DNA of 64,000 nucleotides from Lachnospiraceae bacterium (GTDB lineage Bacteria > Bacillota > Clostridia > Lachnospirales > Lachnospiraceae): positions 1 through 64,000 of the forward strand of contig JAFRSU010000018.1 of the NCBI GenBank assembly GCA_017427415.1. The letters run 5' to 3'. Shown here in pieces: positions 43,273 through 53,298 of the stretch (position 1 is the stretch's first letter; each line of letters begins with the position of its first letter). Made by a program: the position numbers and the translations under genes. A model generated the notes under the pieces. That model had not been told where the DNA came from. It saw only the letters and a list, made by a program, of their open reading frames with translations, and searched no databases.

Positions 43273-44469
43273 ATGACTGGATTATCAAAAAAAGCTAAAG
43301 CGGTTAAGCCCTCATCAACACTTGCCATATCGGATAAGGCTAAGCAGATGAAGGCAGCGGGAGTAGACGTGGTAAGTTTCGGTGCCGGAGAGCCGGATTT
43401 TCCCACACCCAAGAATGTATGTGATGCGGCGATAGACGCTATAAATGCGGGATTTACCAAGTATACTGCAGCTTCCGGTATTGTAGAGCTTAAGCAGGCT
43501 ATATGCGATAAGTTTGCTCGCTTTAACAAGCTTCATTATGAGACGAACCAGATCGTCATCAGCAACGGAGGAAAGCATTCCCTGACCAATATTTTTGAGG
43601 CAATACTCGATCCGGGTGATGAGGTTATCGTTCCTTCACCTTACTGGTTAAGCTATCCTGAGATGGTTAAGCTTGCCGGAGGTATCCCCATATATGTACG
43701 CTGTTCAAAAGAGAACGGCTATAAGATCACTGCCGAGCAGTTAAGGGAAGCATGCACACCCTGTACCAAGGCATTTGTACTTAATTCTCCCAACAACCCC
43801 ACAGGTATGATATATACAAGGGAAGAGCTTAAGGCTCTGGCAGATGTTATCGTAGAAAAGGATATCTACTGCGTTTCCGATGAAATGTATGAGAACCTTG
43901 TATATACCGATGAGGAAGTGGTAAGTATAGCTTCCTTTAATGATGAAATATATAAGAGAACTATCACCTGCTCAGGTATGGCTAAGGCTTATTCCATGAC
44001 AGGCTGGAGACTCGGATATATAGGTGCTGCTCCCGAGATAGCAAAGGCTATCGGAAGCATCCAGAGCCATCAGACATCCAATCCCAACTCCATAGCACAG
44101 AAGGCAGGCGTTGAAGCACTCAACGGACCTCAGGATACCGTAGAGGCTATGAGGCAGGAGTTTGCTAAGCGCTGTGACTATATGTATGACCGCATAAGCC
44201 ATATGCCTCACGCATCCATCATTAAGCCCAGCGGTGCTTTCTATGCATTCGTGGATGTAAGCGAAGCATTCGGACTTAAGTATAAGGGTGAGAAGGTCGG
44301 CGATGTATTTAAGCTGGCTGATATCCTTCTTAATGACTACAACGTAGCGGTTATCCCTTGCAAGGACTTCGGTTTTGATACACACATCAGACTTAGTTAT
44401 GCTACAAGCATGGAGAACATCACCAAGGGTCTCGACAGGATCGAAGCGTTCCTGAAGACACTTGAGTAA
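43273..44469 (+). CDS. aspC: Aspartate-type aminotransferase (class I, PLP-dependent)
   Basis: This 398-residue class I aminotransferase belongs to the aspartate aminotransferase (Ib) group. Features are GAGEPDFPTP near the start, NSPNNPTG, the PLP-binding Lys near 238 in SGMAKAYSMTGWRLGY, and the C-terminal substrate-binding Arg in IRLSYATS. It transfers amino groups between aspartate and 2-oxoglutarate or related pairs in the cytoplasm. GAAAGGA at 43258-43264 sets the ATG at 43273; the ATG at 43255 lacks a site. It heads a likely operon with the small protein and alaS. Confidence 0.92.
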   Translation: MTGLSKKAKAVKPSSTLAISDKAKQMKAAGVDVVSFGAGEPDFPTPKNVCDAAIDAINAGFTKYTAASGIVELKQAICDKFARFNKLHYETNQIVISNGGKHSLTNIFEAILDPGDEVIVPSPYWLSYPEMVKLAGGIPIYVRCSKENGYKITAEQLREACTPCTKAFVLNSPNNPTGMIYTREELKALADVIVEKDIYCVSDEMYENLVYTDEEVVSIASFNDEIYKRTITCSGMAKAYSMTGWRLGYIGAAPEIAKAIGSIQSHQTSNPNSIAQKAGVEALNGPQDTVEAMRQEFAKRCDYMYDRISHMPHASIIKPSGAFYAFVDVSEAFGLKYKGEKVGDVFKLADILLNDYNVAVIPCKDFGFDTHIRLSYATSMENITKGLDRIEAFLKTLE

Positions 44470-44483
44470 GACAAAGGATATTT

Positions 44484-44735
44484 ATGAAACTAAATAATAA
44501 GCAGCAATTCGGTATCGGACTTGGGGCCGTGGCACTCATCACGTTCTTTACATCGATGGGTGTAAAACTGTTCCGTTCGATACAAAAAGAAACCATAAAG
44601 AGAAACTGCGAGAACTATCCGATAGAAAATACGGATACGGAGGATATGCAGGAATTTAAAGAGGACGATATCACGGAACAGTCTCAGATACTGACAGACC
44701 GTAAAGATAACAGTACTATAGGAGAGTATAAATGA
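44484..44735 (+). CDS. Small single-helix membrane protein of unknown function
   Basis: This 83-residue protein has a hydrophobic helix at about 9-27 (FGIGLGAVALITFFTSMGV) followed by a charged tail rich in Glu/Asp (EDMQEFKEDDITEQ). No family was recognised. It starts 14 bp after the aminotransferase gene and its stop overlaps the alaS start (ATGA), so it is probably translated and coupled to alaS. It might be a membrane-associated small protein; nothing ties it to tRNA charging. Confidence 0.6.
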   Translation: MKLNNKQQFGIGLGAVALITFFTSMGVKLFRSIQKETIKRNCENYPIENTDTEDMQEFKEDDITEQSQILTDRKDNSTIGEYK

Positions 44736-47380
44736 AAAAGATAACATCAAGTGAGCTTAGAAAAGCCTGGATAGATTTTTATAAGGAAAGAGGACATGTG
44801 GACTGCGGTGCCGTATCACTCGTATCGGACGGCTCCACCGGCGTTATGTTTAACGTAGCAGGCATGCAGCCCCTTATGCCTTACCTGCTCGGACAGAAGC
44901 ATCCATTAGGGACAAGGCTCTGCAACGTACAGGGCTGTATCCGTACCAATGATATTGATTCCGTAGGCGATAAGAGCCACGGCACATTCTTTGAGATGAT
45001 GGGAAGCTGGAGCTTAGGCGATTATTTTAAGGAAGACAGATGTAAGTGGAGCTTTGAGCTTTTAACACAGCTGTTCGGATTTGATGCGGACCATCTTGCA
45101 GCCACCGTATTTGCAGGTGACGAGAATGCACCCAGAGACGAGGAAGGTGCAAAGTTCAGAGAGTTATCCGGCTTTAAGAAGGAAAATATATTCTATCTTC
45201 CCGCAGAAGATAACTGGTGGGGTCTCGAGTACGGTCCCTGCGGTCCCGACAGTGAAATGTTCTATGTAAAGGACGTTCCTCCCTGCGGTCCCGATTGTAA
45301 GCCCGGATGTCATTGCGGAAAGTACACCGAGATAGGTAACGATGTATTCATGCAGTATGAGAAGCATCATGACGGCTCACTTACACCCTTAAAGCAGAAA
45401 AACGTAGATACAGGCTGGGGACTTGAGAGAAATCTCGCGTTCTTAAACGGCTTTGACGATGTATATAAGATCGATGTTCATGTACCCGCTATCACCGCTA
45501 TAGAGGAAGCAAGCGGCATCAAGTACGATTCCGATGAAAAGCTTACCAGATCCATGCGTATCCTTGCAGACCACACCCGTACTGCGGTTATGCTTATCGG
45601 TGATGAAGCCAAGCTTCTTCCTTCAAATGCAGGCGCAGGCTATGTACTCCGCCGTTTGATCAGACGTGCCGTAAGACATGCAAGGACCTTAGGGCTTAAG
45701 AAGGAAAACATCTTAAAGGTAGCTGAAACATATATTTCCGTATATTCGGAGAGCTATCCCAATGTATTAAAGAACAAAGAATTCATACTTACAGAGCTCG
45801 GAAAAGAGATCGAGCGATTTGAAGCCACTCTTGAAAACGGCTTAAAGGAATTTAAGAAGATACTTGAGACCAAGCAGGCTGAAAAGAGCACCGATATAGA
45901 CGGTAAGGAAGCATTCTATCTATATGACACCTTCGGATTCCCGCTTGAGCTTACTGTAGAGCTTGCGGAAGAGGAAGGTCTTAAGGTTGATGAGGCAGGC
46001 TTTGCGGCTGCCATGGAAGAGCAGAAGCAGAAGGCAAGGGAAGGCAAGAGCTTCTCACAGAAGCTTACCGGACAAAGCGTATTTGATAATCTGGATGAAT
46101 CGATCACCACTGCCTTTACCGGCTATGAGAGCCTTAATGAGACATCTGAGATACTTGTTATCGCAGGTGAGGATGCTTTAGCTGATAAGGTAAATGCGGG
46201 TGAGAAGGCAACAATCATAACAAAGGTTACACCTTTCTATGCTACCATGGGCGGACAGAAGGGTGACACTGGTATCATAAAGACAGCTAACGGTGAATTT
46301 AAGGTAGAAGAAGCTGTAAAACTTCCCGGCGGAAGGACAGGTCATGTCGGAGAGGTAGTATCCGGCTCTATCGTTAAGGGTGAGAAGGCTGAGCTTTCGG
46401 TAAATACCGAGGGCAGGAACAAGACCTGCAGGAACCATTCTGCAACACATCTCCTTCAGGCAGCACTCCGTAAAGTACTCGGAAACGGCGTAGAGCAGCA
46501 GGGTTCATATCAGGATACAGAGCGTACACGTTTTGACTTCTCATACGGACAGGCTATGACAGCTGAAGAGATAGAGAAGGTAGAAACTATCGTAAATGAG
46601 AACATAGAAAAAGACTTAGCTGTAGTTACCGATGTGATGAGCATCGACGAAGCTAAGAAGACAGGAGCTATGGCTCTGTTCGGAGAAAAGTACGGTGATT
46701 CCGTAAGAGTAGTATCCATGGGTGACTTCTCCAAGGAACTCTGCGGCGGCACACATGTTAAGCATACAGGTGATATCGCATCATTTAAGATACTTTCCGA
46801 ATCAGGCGTAGCAGCAGGTGTAAGACGTATCGAAGCCATCACCGGTTCCAATGTTATAGCATATTATAAGAAGCAGGAAGAACTGTTAAAGGAAGCAGCA
46901 GCCGCTGTAAAGACACAGCCCGCTTCACTTATAGAAAAGATCCAGCACTTAATGGCTGACAATAAGGCACTGTCATCCGAACTTGACTCCTTAAAGGCTA
47001 AGATGGCAAAGGACTCTTTAGGAAACGTACTTGACTCCGTAACAGAGGTTAAGGGCGTAAAGGTACTTGCTGCAAAGGTGCCCGGCGTAGATATGAACGG
47101 ACTCCGTGACCTTTCAGACAACTTATGTGAGAAGATGGGCGGCGGTATCGCAGTCCTTATCTCGGAAGCAGACGGCAAGGTGAACTTAGTGGCTAAGGCT
47201 ACAGATGATGCCATAGCAAAGGGTGCTCACGCAGGTAACCTTATAAAGGCTATCGCTCCTATCGTAGGAGGTGGCGGCGGCGGACGTCCTAATATGGCTC
47301 AGGCCGGCGGCAAGAATCCCGCGGGCATTGAGGAATGTATCAAGGCAGTTGCAGGAGTAGTAGAGACTCAGATAAAATAA
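44732..47380 (+). CDS. alaS: Alanyl-tRNA synthetase
   Basis: This 882-residue synthetase attaches alanine to tRNA-Ala and is full-length for the family. The catalytic core runs from the N-terminus (GTRLCNVQGCIRTNDIDSVG and MMGSWSLGDYF). The editing domain has HSATH and, later, CGGTH, the zinc-site residues that clear mischarged Ser or Gly. The C-terminal C-Ala domain ends with IVGGGGGGRP. A Cys-rich insert (CGPDCKPGCHCG) in the catalytic domain is unusual to my eye and may bind metal. No T-box leader was found. Confidence 0.97.
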   Translation: MKKITSSELRKAWIDFYKERGHVDCGAVSLVSDGSTGVMFNVAGMQPLMPYLLGQKHPLGTRLCNVQGCIRTNDIDSVGDKSHGTFFEMMGSWSLGDYFKEDRCKWSFELLTQLFGFDADHLAATVFAGDENAPRDEEGAKFRELSGFKKENIFYLPAEDNWWGLEYGPCGPDSEMFYVKDVPPCGPDCKPGCHCGKYTEIGNDVFMQYEKHHDGSLTPLKQKNVDTGWGLERNLAFLNGFDDVYKIDVHVPAITAIEEASGIKYDSDEKLTRSMRILADHTRTAVMLIGDEAKLLPSNAGAGYVLRRLIRRAVRHARTLGLKKENILKVAETYISVYSESYPNVLKNKEFILTELGKEIERFEATLENGLKEFKKILETKQAEKSTDIDGKEAFYLYDTFGFPLELTVELAEEEGLKVDEAGFAAAMEEQKQKAREGKSFSQKLTGQSVFDNLDESITTAFTGYESLNETSEILVIAGEDALADKVNAGEKATIITKVTPFYATMGGQKGDTGIIKTANGEFKVEEAVKLPGGRTGHVGEVVSGSIVKGEKAELSVNTEGRNKTCRNHSATHLLQAALRKVLGNGVEQQGSYQDTERTRFDFSYGQAMTAEEIEKVETIVNENIEKDLAVVTDVMSIDEAKKTGAMALFGEKYGDSVRVVSMGDFSKELCGGTHVKHTGDIASFKILSESGVAAGVRRIEAITGSNVIAYYKKQEELLKEAAAAVKTQPASLIEKIQHLMADNKALSSELDSLKAKMAKDSLGNVLDSVTEVKGVKVLAAKVPGVDMNGLRDLSDNLCEKMGGGIAVLISEADGKVNLVAKATDDAIAKGAHAGNLIKAIAPIVGGGGGGRPNMAQAGGKNPAGIEECIKAVAGVVETQIK

Positions 47381-47398
47381 GCATGTAATTATATAACA

Positions 47399-47504
47399 GC
47401 CTTCCCCTTGAGGGGAAGGTGCCCGAAGGGCAGATGAGGTGTATACTTTTGATATGACACCTCATCAGTCTGCTGCGCAGCCAGCTTCCCCTCAAGGGGA
47501 AGCC
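47399..47504. repeat. Palindromic repeat between alaS and nadK
   Basis: The near-palindromes CTTCCCCTTGAGGGGAAG (47401-47418) and CTTCCCCTCAAGGGGAAG (47485-47502) flank an inner pair CAGATGAGGTGT/ACACCTCATCAG. The whole can fold into one long cruciform. It is the same family as the in-frame copy at 28175-28286. Such elements are common in Clostridia genomes. It probably ends the alaS transcript as well. The rest of the gap to 47600 shows nothing recognisable. Confidence 0.8.
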
Positions 47505-47600
47505 GGAAAATATCCCTGCAGGTAGCGTATCGGGTTATATACCGTACGGTACCCGGAGTCCCGGCAGTAAGACTATAAACATCGAAAGGAGACCGCCGTC

Positions 47601-48428
47601 ATGAAAAGGTTCTGCGTCATAACCAACAGATCGAAAGACAGCAAAAATGCCGTAACGAAGCAGACGGAATCATTGATCAAATCCTTTGGCGGTGAATGCA
47701 TCCTGCTCGGAGATCCGCGGAATGACGATGTGGAGATACCGGACTGCGACTGCATCATAGTGCTCGGCGGTGACGGTACCATCCTAGAGACTGCCAGAGC
47801 CGTCGGAGAACGCGAGATCCCCATGGTAGGCATCAACTTAGGCACACTAGGCTTCCTTTCGGTCATAGACAAATCAAAGATAGAATATGCCGTAAAAGAG
47901 CTTATAGAAGATAACTATCGCATAGAAAACAGGATGCTTTTAAAAGTAACATCCTCAAGCGGCGGAAAGCTCAGCACCTGTCTGGCATTAAATGACGTGA
48001 CCATTACCAGAAGCGGACTTTCCAGACTTATAAAGACGGATGTATTTGTGAACGGTGAAGCGGTAGGCTCATATTCGGGCGACGGATGTCTGGTGGCAAC
48101 CCCCACAGGCTCTACCGGATATAACCTTTCTGCGGGAGGACCGATAGTTACTCCTGAAGCAAAGCTCATGTGCATCACTCCGATATGTCCTCACACCTTC
48201 AACTCCAGGACCATAGTCGTATCCGGCGAGGATAAGGTAAGGATAGTGGTAGGTGAGCAGAAGAAATCCCAGGATACCGAAAGCTTTGCCACTATAGACG
48301 GTCAGATGGCAGTAAGGCTCAATGCCGGTGACTTTATAGATGTAGAACAGGCAAAAACAGTAGTAAAATTCATCAGATTCCCCGAGCACAGTTACTTTAA
48401 TGTGCTGAACACCAAGCTGAACAGATAG
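47601..48428 (+). CDS. nadK: NAD kinase
   Basis: This 275-residue enzyme phosphorylates NAD to NADP with ATP or polyphosphate in the cytoplasm. The diagnostic GGDGT (about 55-59, VLGGDGTILETAR), the second motif LNDVTITR, and the glycine-rich SGDGCLVATPTGSTGYNLSAGGP are all present, and the length fits. A GAAAGGAGA site precedes the ATG. The order nadK-argR-(yebC)-recN is a frequent Firmicute arrangement. Confidence 0.96.
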   Translation: MKRFCVITNRSKDSKNAVTKQTESLIKSFGGECILLGDPRNDDVEIPDCDCIIVLGGDGTILETARAVGEREIPMVGINLGTLGFLSVIDKSKIEYAVKELIEDNYRIENRMLLKVTSSSGGKLSTCLALNDVTITRSGLSRLIKTDVFVNGEAVGSYSGDGCLVATPTGSTGYNLSAGGPIVTPEAKLMCITPICPHTFNSRTIVVSGEDKVRIVVGEQKKSQDTESFATIDGQMAVRLNAGDFIDVEQAKTVVKFIRFPEHSYFNVLNTKLNR

Positions 48429-48453
48429 TTTTCATACAGACCCGGAGGTATAT

Positions 48454-48918
48454 ATGAAATCGACAAGACAGAGCATCATACTGGACCTGATAAGTAAGAA
48501 CGACATAGAGACACAGGAAGAACTTTTGGAGCTGCTTAAAAAAGCGGGATACAATGTTACCCAGGCAACAATATCAAGAGATATCAGGGAACTGAAGCTG
48601 ACCAAGATATCCACAGAGTACGGCAGGCAGAAATATGCCGTAATGATGGAACAGGGCAGCCGCGACATCTCGGATAAATACATCAGGATATTCCATGATG
48701 CACTTGTATCTGTGGATACAGCCGGCAATATACTGGTCTTAAAGACCGTAGCCGGTATGGCTATGGCTGTGGCTGCAGCTATCGATTCCATGCATTTTGA
48801 AGGCGTGGTAGGGTGCATAGCCGGGGATGACACCATATTCTGTGCGGTAAAAACAGGGGAAGAAACAATAAAGCTTTCCGAAACAATTCATAAGTTGACA
48901 GCAAATAAAAAAGTGTGA
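48454..48918 (+). CDS. argR: Arginine repressor
   Basis: This 154-residue ArgR/AhrC protein controls arginine synthesis and breakdown genes by arginine-dependent DNA binding as a hexamer. The N-terminal winged helix contains the recognition segment [17 protein letters not shown]. The C-terminal domain carries the arginine-contact motif [10 protein letters not shown] (usually GTIAGDDT). It lies 25 bp after nadK, in the same operon. Confidence 0.96.
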   Translation: MKSTRQSIILDLISKNDIETQEELLELLKKAGYNVTQATISRDIRELKLTKISTEYGRQKYAVMMEQGSRDISDKYIRIFHDALVSVDTAGNILVLKTVAGMAMAVAAAIDSMHFEGVVGCIAGDDTIFCAVKTGEETIKLSETIHKLTANKKV

Positions 48919-48994
48919 TAAACTAAACGAGCAAAAAAATGCAGAGCATTTTCTCGTGGTTAATACATATATAAAACAGAAAGGAATGCAGAAC

Positions 48995-49723
48995 ATGTCA
49001 GGACATTCAAAATTTGCCAATATCAAGCATAAGAAGGAGAAGAACGATTCCGCAAAGGGTAAGATATTTACCAGGATCGGAAGGGAAATAGCCGTAGCAG
49101 TAAAGGAAGGCGGTCCGGATCCCAATAATAACTCTAAATTAAAGGACGTTGTAGCAAAGGCGAAGGCCAACAACATGCCTAACGATACCATCGACAGAAG
49201 CATCAAGAAAGCAGCAGGAGACTTAGGTTCGGTAAATTACGAGTCAGTAACATATGAAGGATACGGTCCTAAGGGAACAGCCATCATAGTTGAGGCACTT
49301 ACCGACAACAAGAACAGAACAGCTGCAAATATCAGAAATGCATTTACAAAGGGCTACGGAAATGTAGGTACTCCCGGCTGTGTATCATTCATGTTTGATA
49401 AGAAGGGCCAGATCATCATCGATAAGGAAGAGTGCGAGATGGATGCCGACGAGCTCATGATGATCGCACTCGATGCGGGCGCAGAGGATTTCAGTGACGA
49501 GGAAGAAAGCTACGAGATCATAACCGATCCCGATGATTTCTCCAAGGTACTTGAAGCGTTAGAGGAAGCAAAGGTGCCCATGCTTGAGGCCGATGTAACC
49601 ATGATACCTCAGACATATGTAGAGCTTACCGATGAGACAGACATCAAGAACATTAACAAAACTCTTGACCTTCTTGATGATGACGATGATGTCCAGAATG
49701 TATATCATAACTGGGATGAATAA
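48995..49723 (+). CDS. yebC: YebC/PmpR-family regulatory protein
   Basis: This 242-residue YebC-family protein starts with the family signature [16 protein letters not shown]. It continues with [29 protein letters not shown] and the acidic C-terminal domain. Family members have been described as DNA-binding regulators, and more recently as ribosome-associated factors that relieve stalling. The ATG at 48995 is used because AAAGGA precedes it; an upstream in-frame ATG at 48956 would add residues the family lacks. It sits between argR and recN and ends at a strong terminator. Confidence 0.95.
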   Translation: MSGHSKFANIKHKKEKNDSAKGKIFTRIGREIAVAVKEGGPDPNNNSKLKDVVAKAKANNMPNDTIDRSIKKAAGDLGSVNYESVTYEGYGPKGTAIIVEALTDNKNRTAANIRNAFTKGYGNVGTPGCVSFMFDKKGQIIIDKEECEMDADELMMIALDAGAEDFSDEEESYEIITDPDDFSKVLEALEEAKVPMLEADVTMIPQTYVELTDETDIKNINKTLDLLDDDDDVQNVYHNWDE

Positions 49724-49746
49724 TTTAATATTATAAGTATAGGGGT

Positions 49747-49779
49747 CAGGTACCGTAAAATGGTACCTGTTCTTTTTTT
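49747..49779 (+). terminator. Intrinsic terminator after yebC
   Basis: CAGGTACC (49747-49754) pairs perfectly with GGTACCTG (49762-49769), followed by TTCTTTTTTT. Confidence 0.88.
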
Positions 49780-49784
49780 GGAGA

Positions 49785-49800
49785 TAAGCGAATTCGCTTA
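49785..49800. other. Perfect 16-bp palindrome upstream of recN
   Basis: TAAGCGAATTCGCTTA is fully self-complementary and directly follows the yebC terminator, about 70 bp before the recN promoter. It does not match the Gram-positive LexA box as I know it. It may bind a dimeric regulator or be a chance palindrome. Confidence 0.35.
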
Positions 49801-49871
49801 GTCTCTTCGATCGATTTTGGGATTTGTTACAAAAATATTACAATTTGCCCCTCTTTTTTGACCGATACCGC

Positions 49872-49900
49872 TTGCATATAATTATCAGATGTGGTAAAAT
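49872..49900 (+). promoter_or_regulatory. Probable recN promoter
   Basis: TTGCAT (49872-49877), 17 bp, TAAAAT (49895-49900) lies about 70 bp before the recN start. Confidence 0.55.
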
Positions 49901-49971
49901 ATACTATATATAGGGTTAATTTACTACTTTACCACAATAAAGCCGGGATTTGTATATTCTCACGGAGGATT

Positions 49972-51657
49972 ATGCTTACAAATATTCATGTAAAAAATTT
50001 TGCTATCATTGATGAAGCCGATATTGACCTGGCGGATAATCTGAATATCTTTACAGGAGAAACAGGAGCGGGCAAGTCGCTATTGCTTGGAGCTCTCAAT
50101 ATGGCTTTAGGTGCCAGGACACTTAAAGATATCATAAGAGCAGATGCTGATCATGCGCTTAGTGAGGTGACATTTACCGATATCCCGAAGGCAGCACGTA
50201 AGATGCTTGAGGATGAAGGTTTTTCGGATACGGAAGAGGTCGTGATATCCAAAAAGCTTTTAAGTAACGGCAGAAGCGTATCAAGGATAAACGGCGAGAC
50301 TGCCTCGGCAGGCTTTGTAAAGGAGCTGGCGGGCTGTCTGATAGATATATACGGACAGAACGAACATCAGTCACTTCTTAAAAAAGAAAACCAGCTCGCT
50401 ATAGTCGATGAATATGCCGGAGAAGGGATCGAGGCGTTAAAGGATAAGGTAAAGGAACAATACAAAAAGTATTCCGGATTGAAAAAGGAATGCGAGAGCC
50501 TGAATGATGACGAACAGGCGAGAAAACGCCGTGCCGATCTTTTGGAGTACGAGATTAACGAGATAGAGAGTGCACAGGTTAAAGAGGGCGAAGAGGAAGA
50601 ACTGAAGGACAGACATAAGCTCCTGGCCAATGCAAGGCTCATTACGGAGGGACTTGCAGAAGCACATAATGCCATAGAAGGTGACGGCAGAGCCTCTGAC
50701 AGTTTGACGGAAGCGATAAGGGCGCTGTCAAGAGTATCCGAGTTCGATGAAAGGCTTTCTGCCATGACCGACGCACTTGCCGATATAGACGGGGTATTAA
50801 GTGATGCGGTGAGGGATATCAATGATTATATGGAGTCCCTTCCCGATGACAGCAGAGAGCTTGAAGAGACAGAGGAACGTCTCGACCTCATCATGAAGCT
50901 CAAATCCAAGTACGGGGCATCGGTAAAGCAGATAGATTCTTATTGTGAAAAGGCCAAAAAAGAGCTTGAACAGCTGTCTGATTATGAAGGATATACCGAG
51001 AAGCTGAAAAAAGATTATGCGGAAGCAGAAAAGCAGCTTGTAAAAAGCAGCAGGGAGCTTACCGGGATGCGGAAAGCCTCGGCCGAAAAGCTCGGGATCA
51101 TGATAAAAGAAGCACTTGGCGAGCTTAATTTCAACCAGACGGAATTTACTATAGAGATAAGCGAAAAGGATGCCTATTCGGCAAACGGCACGGATGAGTG
51201 CACATTCATGATGTCCATGAATCCGGGCGAGAGTGCGCGGCCGCTTCAGGACGTGGCATCCGGCGGCGAGCTTTCACGTATCATGCTCGGCATCAAATCG
51301 GTCATGGCCGGAAAAGACGGCGTGGGGACACTTATCTTCGATGAGATAGATGCCGGTATCAGCGGAAGGACAGCACAGAAGGTATCGGAAAAACTGTCCA
51401 AGATAGCGACAGGACACCAGATAATATGTATTACCCATCTGGCACAGCTTGCTTCCATGGCGGACAGCCATTACGAGATATTAAAGCAGGTTGAAGATGG
51501 AAGGACCAGGACGAGTATACATAAGCTGGAAGATGAAGAGATCATCGGCGAACTTGCAAGACTCATAGGCGGAGCCGAATTGACTGACAAAGTATACGAG
51601 TCTGCAAGAGAAATGAAGAAGCTGGCTGACGAGAGAAAGAAGAGCATACGATCATAA
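49972..51657 (+). CDS. recN: DNA repair protein RecN
   Basis: This 561-residue SMC-like ATPase acts early in double-strand break repair. Walker A is GETGAGKSLLLGA near the N-terminus. A long coiled coil covers about 160-370. The C-terminal ABC half carries DVASGGELSRIMLGIKS and Walker B LIFDEIDAGISG. The ATG at 49972 follows GGAGG; longer upstream starts would add a non-conserved leader. It probably has its own promoter. Confidence 0.96.
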   Translation: MLTNIHVKNFAIIDEADIDLADNLNIFTGETGAGKSLLLGALNMALGARTLKDIIRADADHALSEVTFTDIPKAARKMLEDEGFSDTEEVVISKKLLSNGRSVSRINGETASAGFVKELAGCLIDIYGQNEHQSLLKKENQLAIVDEYAGEGIEALKDKVKEQYKKYSGLKKECESLNDDEQARKRRADLLEYEINEIESAQVKEGEEEELKDRHKLLANARLITEGLAEAHNAIEGDGRASDSLTEAIRALSRVSEFDERLSAMTDALADIDGVLSDAVRDINDYMESLPDDSRELEETEERLDLIMKLKSKYGASVKQIDSYCEKAKKELEQLSDYEGYTEKLKKDYAEAEKQLVKSSRELTGMRKASAEKLGIMIKEALGELNFNQTEFTIEISEKDAYSANGTDECTFMMSMNPGESARPLQDVASGGELSRIMLGIKSVMAGKDGVGTLIFDEIDAGISGRTAQKVSEKLSKIATGHQIICITHLAQLASMADSHYEILKQVEDGRTRTSIHKLEDEEIIGELARLIGGAELTDKVYESAREMKKLADERKKSIRS

Positions 51658-51728
51658 TGGCATATGCGCCTTAATGTTCAGCTTAAATGTATAATGATAA
51701 AGTTACAAAACCTCAAGGAGGACATGAT

Positions 51729-53165
51729 ATGAAGAATATATTGTTTGCAGCATCGGAAGGTGTGCCTTTCATAAAGACGGGTGGTCTGGCAGATGTTATC
51801 GGTTCGCTCCCTAAGTATCTTAATAAGGCAGAATTTGATGTGCGTGTGATCATGCCCAAGTATACCTGCATTAAAGAAGAGCTTAAAAACTCCATGAAAT
51901 ATATCACCCATTTCTATATGGATCTTAACTGGAGAAGACAGTATGTAGGCATTTTTGAGGCCGAGTACGAAGGGATCAAGTATTATTTTATAGATAACGA
52001 GTTCTATTTCCAGGGCTTTGCTCCGTATGGAAATATATACGAGGACATAGAAAAGTTTGCATTTTTCTGCCGTGCGGTGCTTTCGGCACTGCCAGTCATA
52101 GGATTCAGGCCGGATATCATCCACTGTCATGACTGGCAGACAGGACTTATACCCGTATTTTTACATGATTCGTTCCAAAGCAATGAGTTTTATTGGGGCA
52201 TAAAGACCATCATGACCATACATAACCTTAAGTTCCAGGGTGTATGGGATAAAAAAGTCATTAAAGAGATCACAGGTCTTTCGGATTATTACTTTACTCC
52301 TGATAAGCTCGAGTATAAGGGTGATTCGAACTACTTAAAGGGCGGTATAGTATATGCCGATTATGTGACTACCGTAAGTACCACATATGCCGAAGAGATC
52401 AAGATGCCTTTTTACGGTGAAGGTCTGGACGGTCTGATGCGTGCCCGTTCCAACTGCCTGTCGGGTATAGTGAACGGCCTTGATTATGATGAGTATAATC
52501 CTGAAACGGATCCTTTCATCGTCAACAACTTTAATGCCATGAATTTCCGTAAGGAAAAGGTAAAGAACAAGACGGCACTCCAGGAGGAACTCGGGTTAGA
52601 GGTCAATGAGGATAAGTTTATGATCGGTATCTGCTCGAGACTTACCGACCAAAAAGGCCTTGATCTTGTTGACTGTGTTATAGAGGAGATATGTGCCGAG
52701 GATACCCAGTTTGTTATCTTAGGTACAGGAGATCCCAAGTATGAGAATCTGTTCAGACACTTTGCATGGAAGTATCCTGACAGGGTTTCTGCCAATATTT
52801 TCTATTCAAATGAACGTTCGCACAGGATATATGCCGCAAGTGATGCTTATCTGATGCCTTCACTGTTTGAGCCCTGCGGACTTTCACAGCTTATGAGTTT
52901 AAGATACGGTACTGTTCCTATAGTAAGAGAGACCGGCGGTCTTAAAGATACTGTCATTCCGTACAATGAGTACGAGAACTCGGGAGACGGCTTCAGTTTC
53001 TGCAATTACAATGCACATGAGATGCTTGCGACTATAAGATATGCCAAATCGGTATATTACGGAAAGAAGCGCGAATGGAACAAGCTCATCGACAGAGGTA
53101 TGGCAGCAGACTTTTCCTGGAACAATTCGGCAAAGCAGTATGAGGAGTTGTACAGAAGACTCTGA
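51729..53165 (+). CDS. glgA: Glycogen (starch) synthase
   Basis: This 478-residue GT5-family enzyme adds glucose from ADP-glucose to growing alpha-1,4-glucan chains. The N-terminal ADP-glucose site KTGGLADV (about 15-22) is intact, as is the C-terminal EPCGLSQLMSLRYGTVPIV with RETGGL. The ATG at 51729 follows AAGGAGG. It is flanked by recN and murE with no other glycogen gene visible, and is closed by a terminator, so it is probably monocistronic. Confidence 0.95.
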   Translation: MKNILFAASEGVPFIKTGGLADVIGSLPKYLNKAEFDVRVIMPKYTCIKEELKNSMKYITHFYMDLNWRRQYVGIFEAEYEGIKYYFIDNEFYFQGFAPYGNIYEDIEKFAFFCRAVLSALPVIGFRPDIIHCHDWQTGLIPVFLHDSFQSNEFYWGIKTIMTIHNLKFQGVWDKKVIKEITGLSDYYFTPDKLEYKGDSNYLKGGIVYADYVTTVSTTYAEEIKMPFYGEGLDGLMRARSNCLSGIVNGLDYDEYNPETDPFIVNNFNAMNFRKEKVKNKTALQEELGLEVNEDKFMIGICSRLTDQKGLDLVDCVIEEICAEDTQFVILGTGDPKYENLFRHFAWKYPDRVSANIFYSNERSHRIYAASDAYLMPSLFEPCGLSQLMSLRYGTVPIVRETGGLKDTVIPYNEYENSGDGFSFCNYNAHEMLATIRYAKSVYYGKKREWNKLIDRGMAADFSWNNSAKQYEELYRRL

Positions 53166-53175
53166 TAAATATTAC

Positions 53176-53215
53176 GGCTGCTGCAGGAATGTGGCAGCCT
53201 TTTCATTTTTTTGCT
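53176..53215 (+). terminator. Intrinsic terminator after glgA
   Basis: GGCTGC (53176-53181) pairs with GCAGCC within 53193-53199, followed by TTTTCATTTTTTT. Confidence 0.7.
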
Positions 53216-53298
53216 AAATGAAGGATGCGGAATATCGTTTCGTGACCGGAGAAACGCCAAAGATATTTATAGTTGACATTGACTTTAGAGGGGTGCTT

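Noticed and set aside
44469..44735. T-box riboswitch before alaS
   Set aside because: Coding sequence abuts alaS on the 5' side and no T-box sequence or specifier stem could be found.
49785..49971. LexA (SOS) box upstream of recN
   Set aside because: No GAAC-N4-GTTC-like sequence was seen; the palindrome present has a different core.
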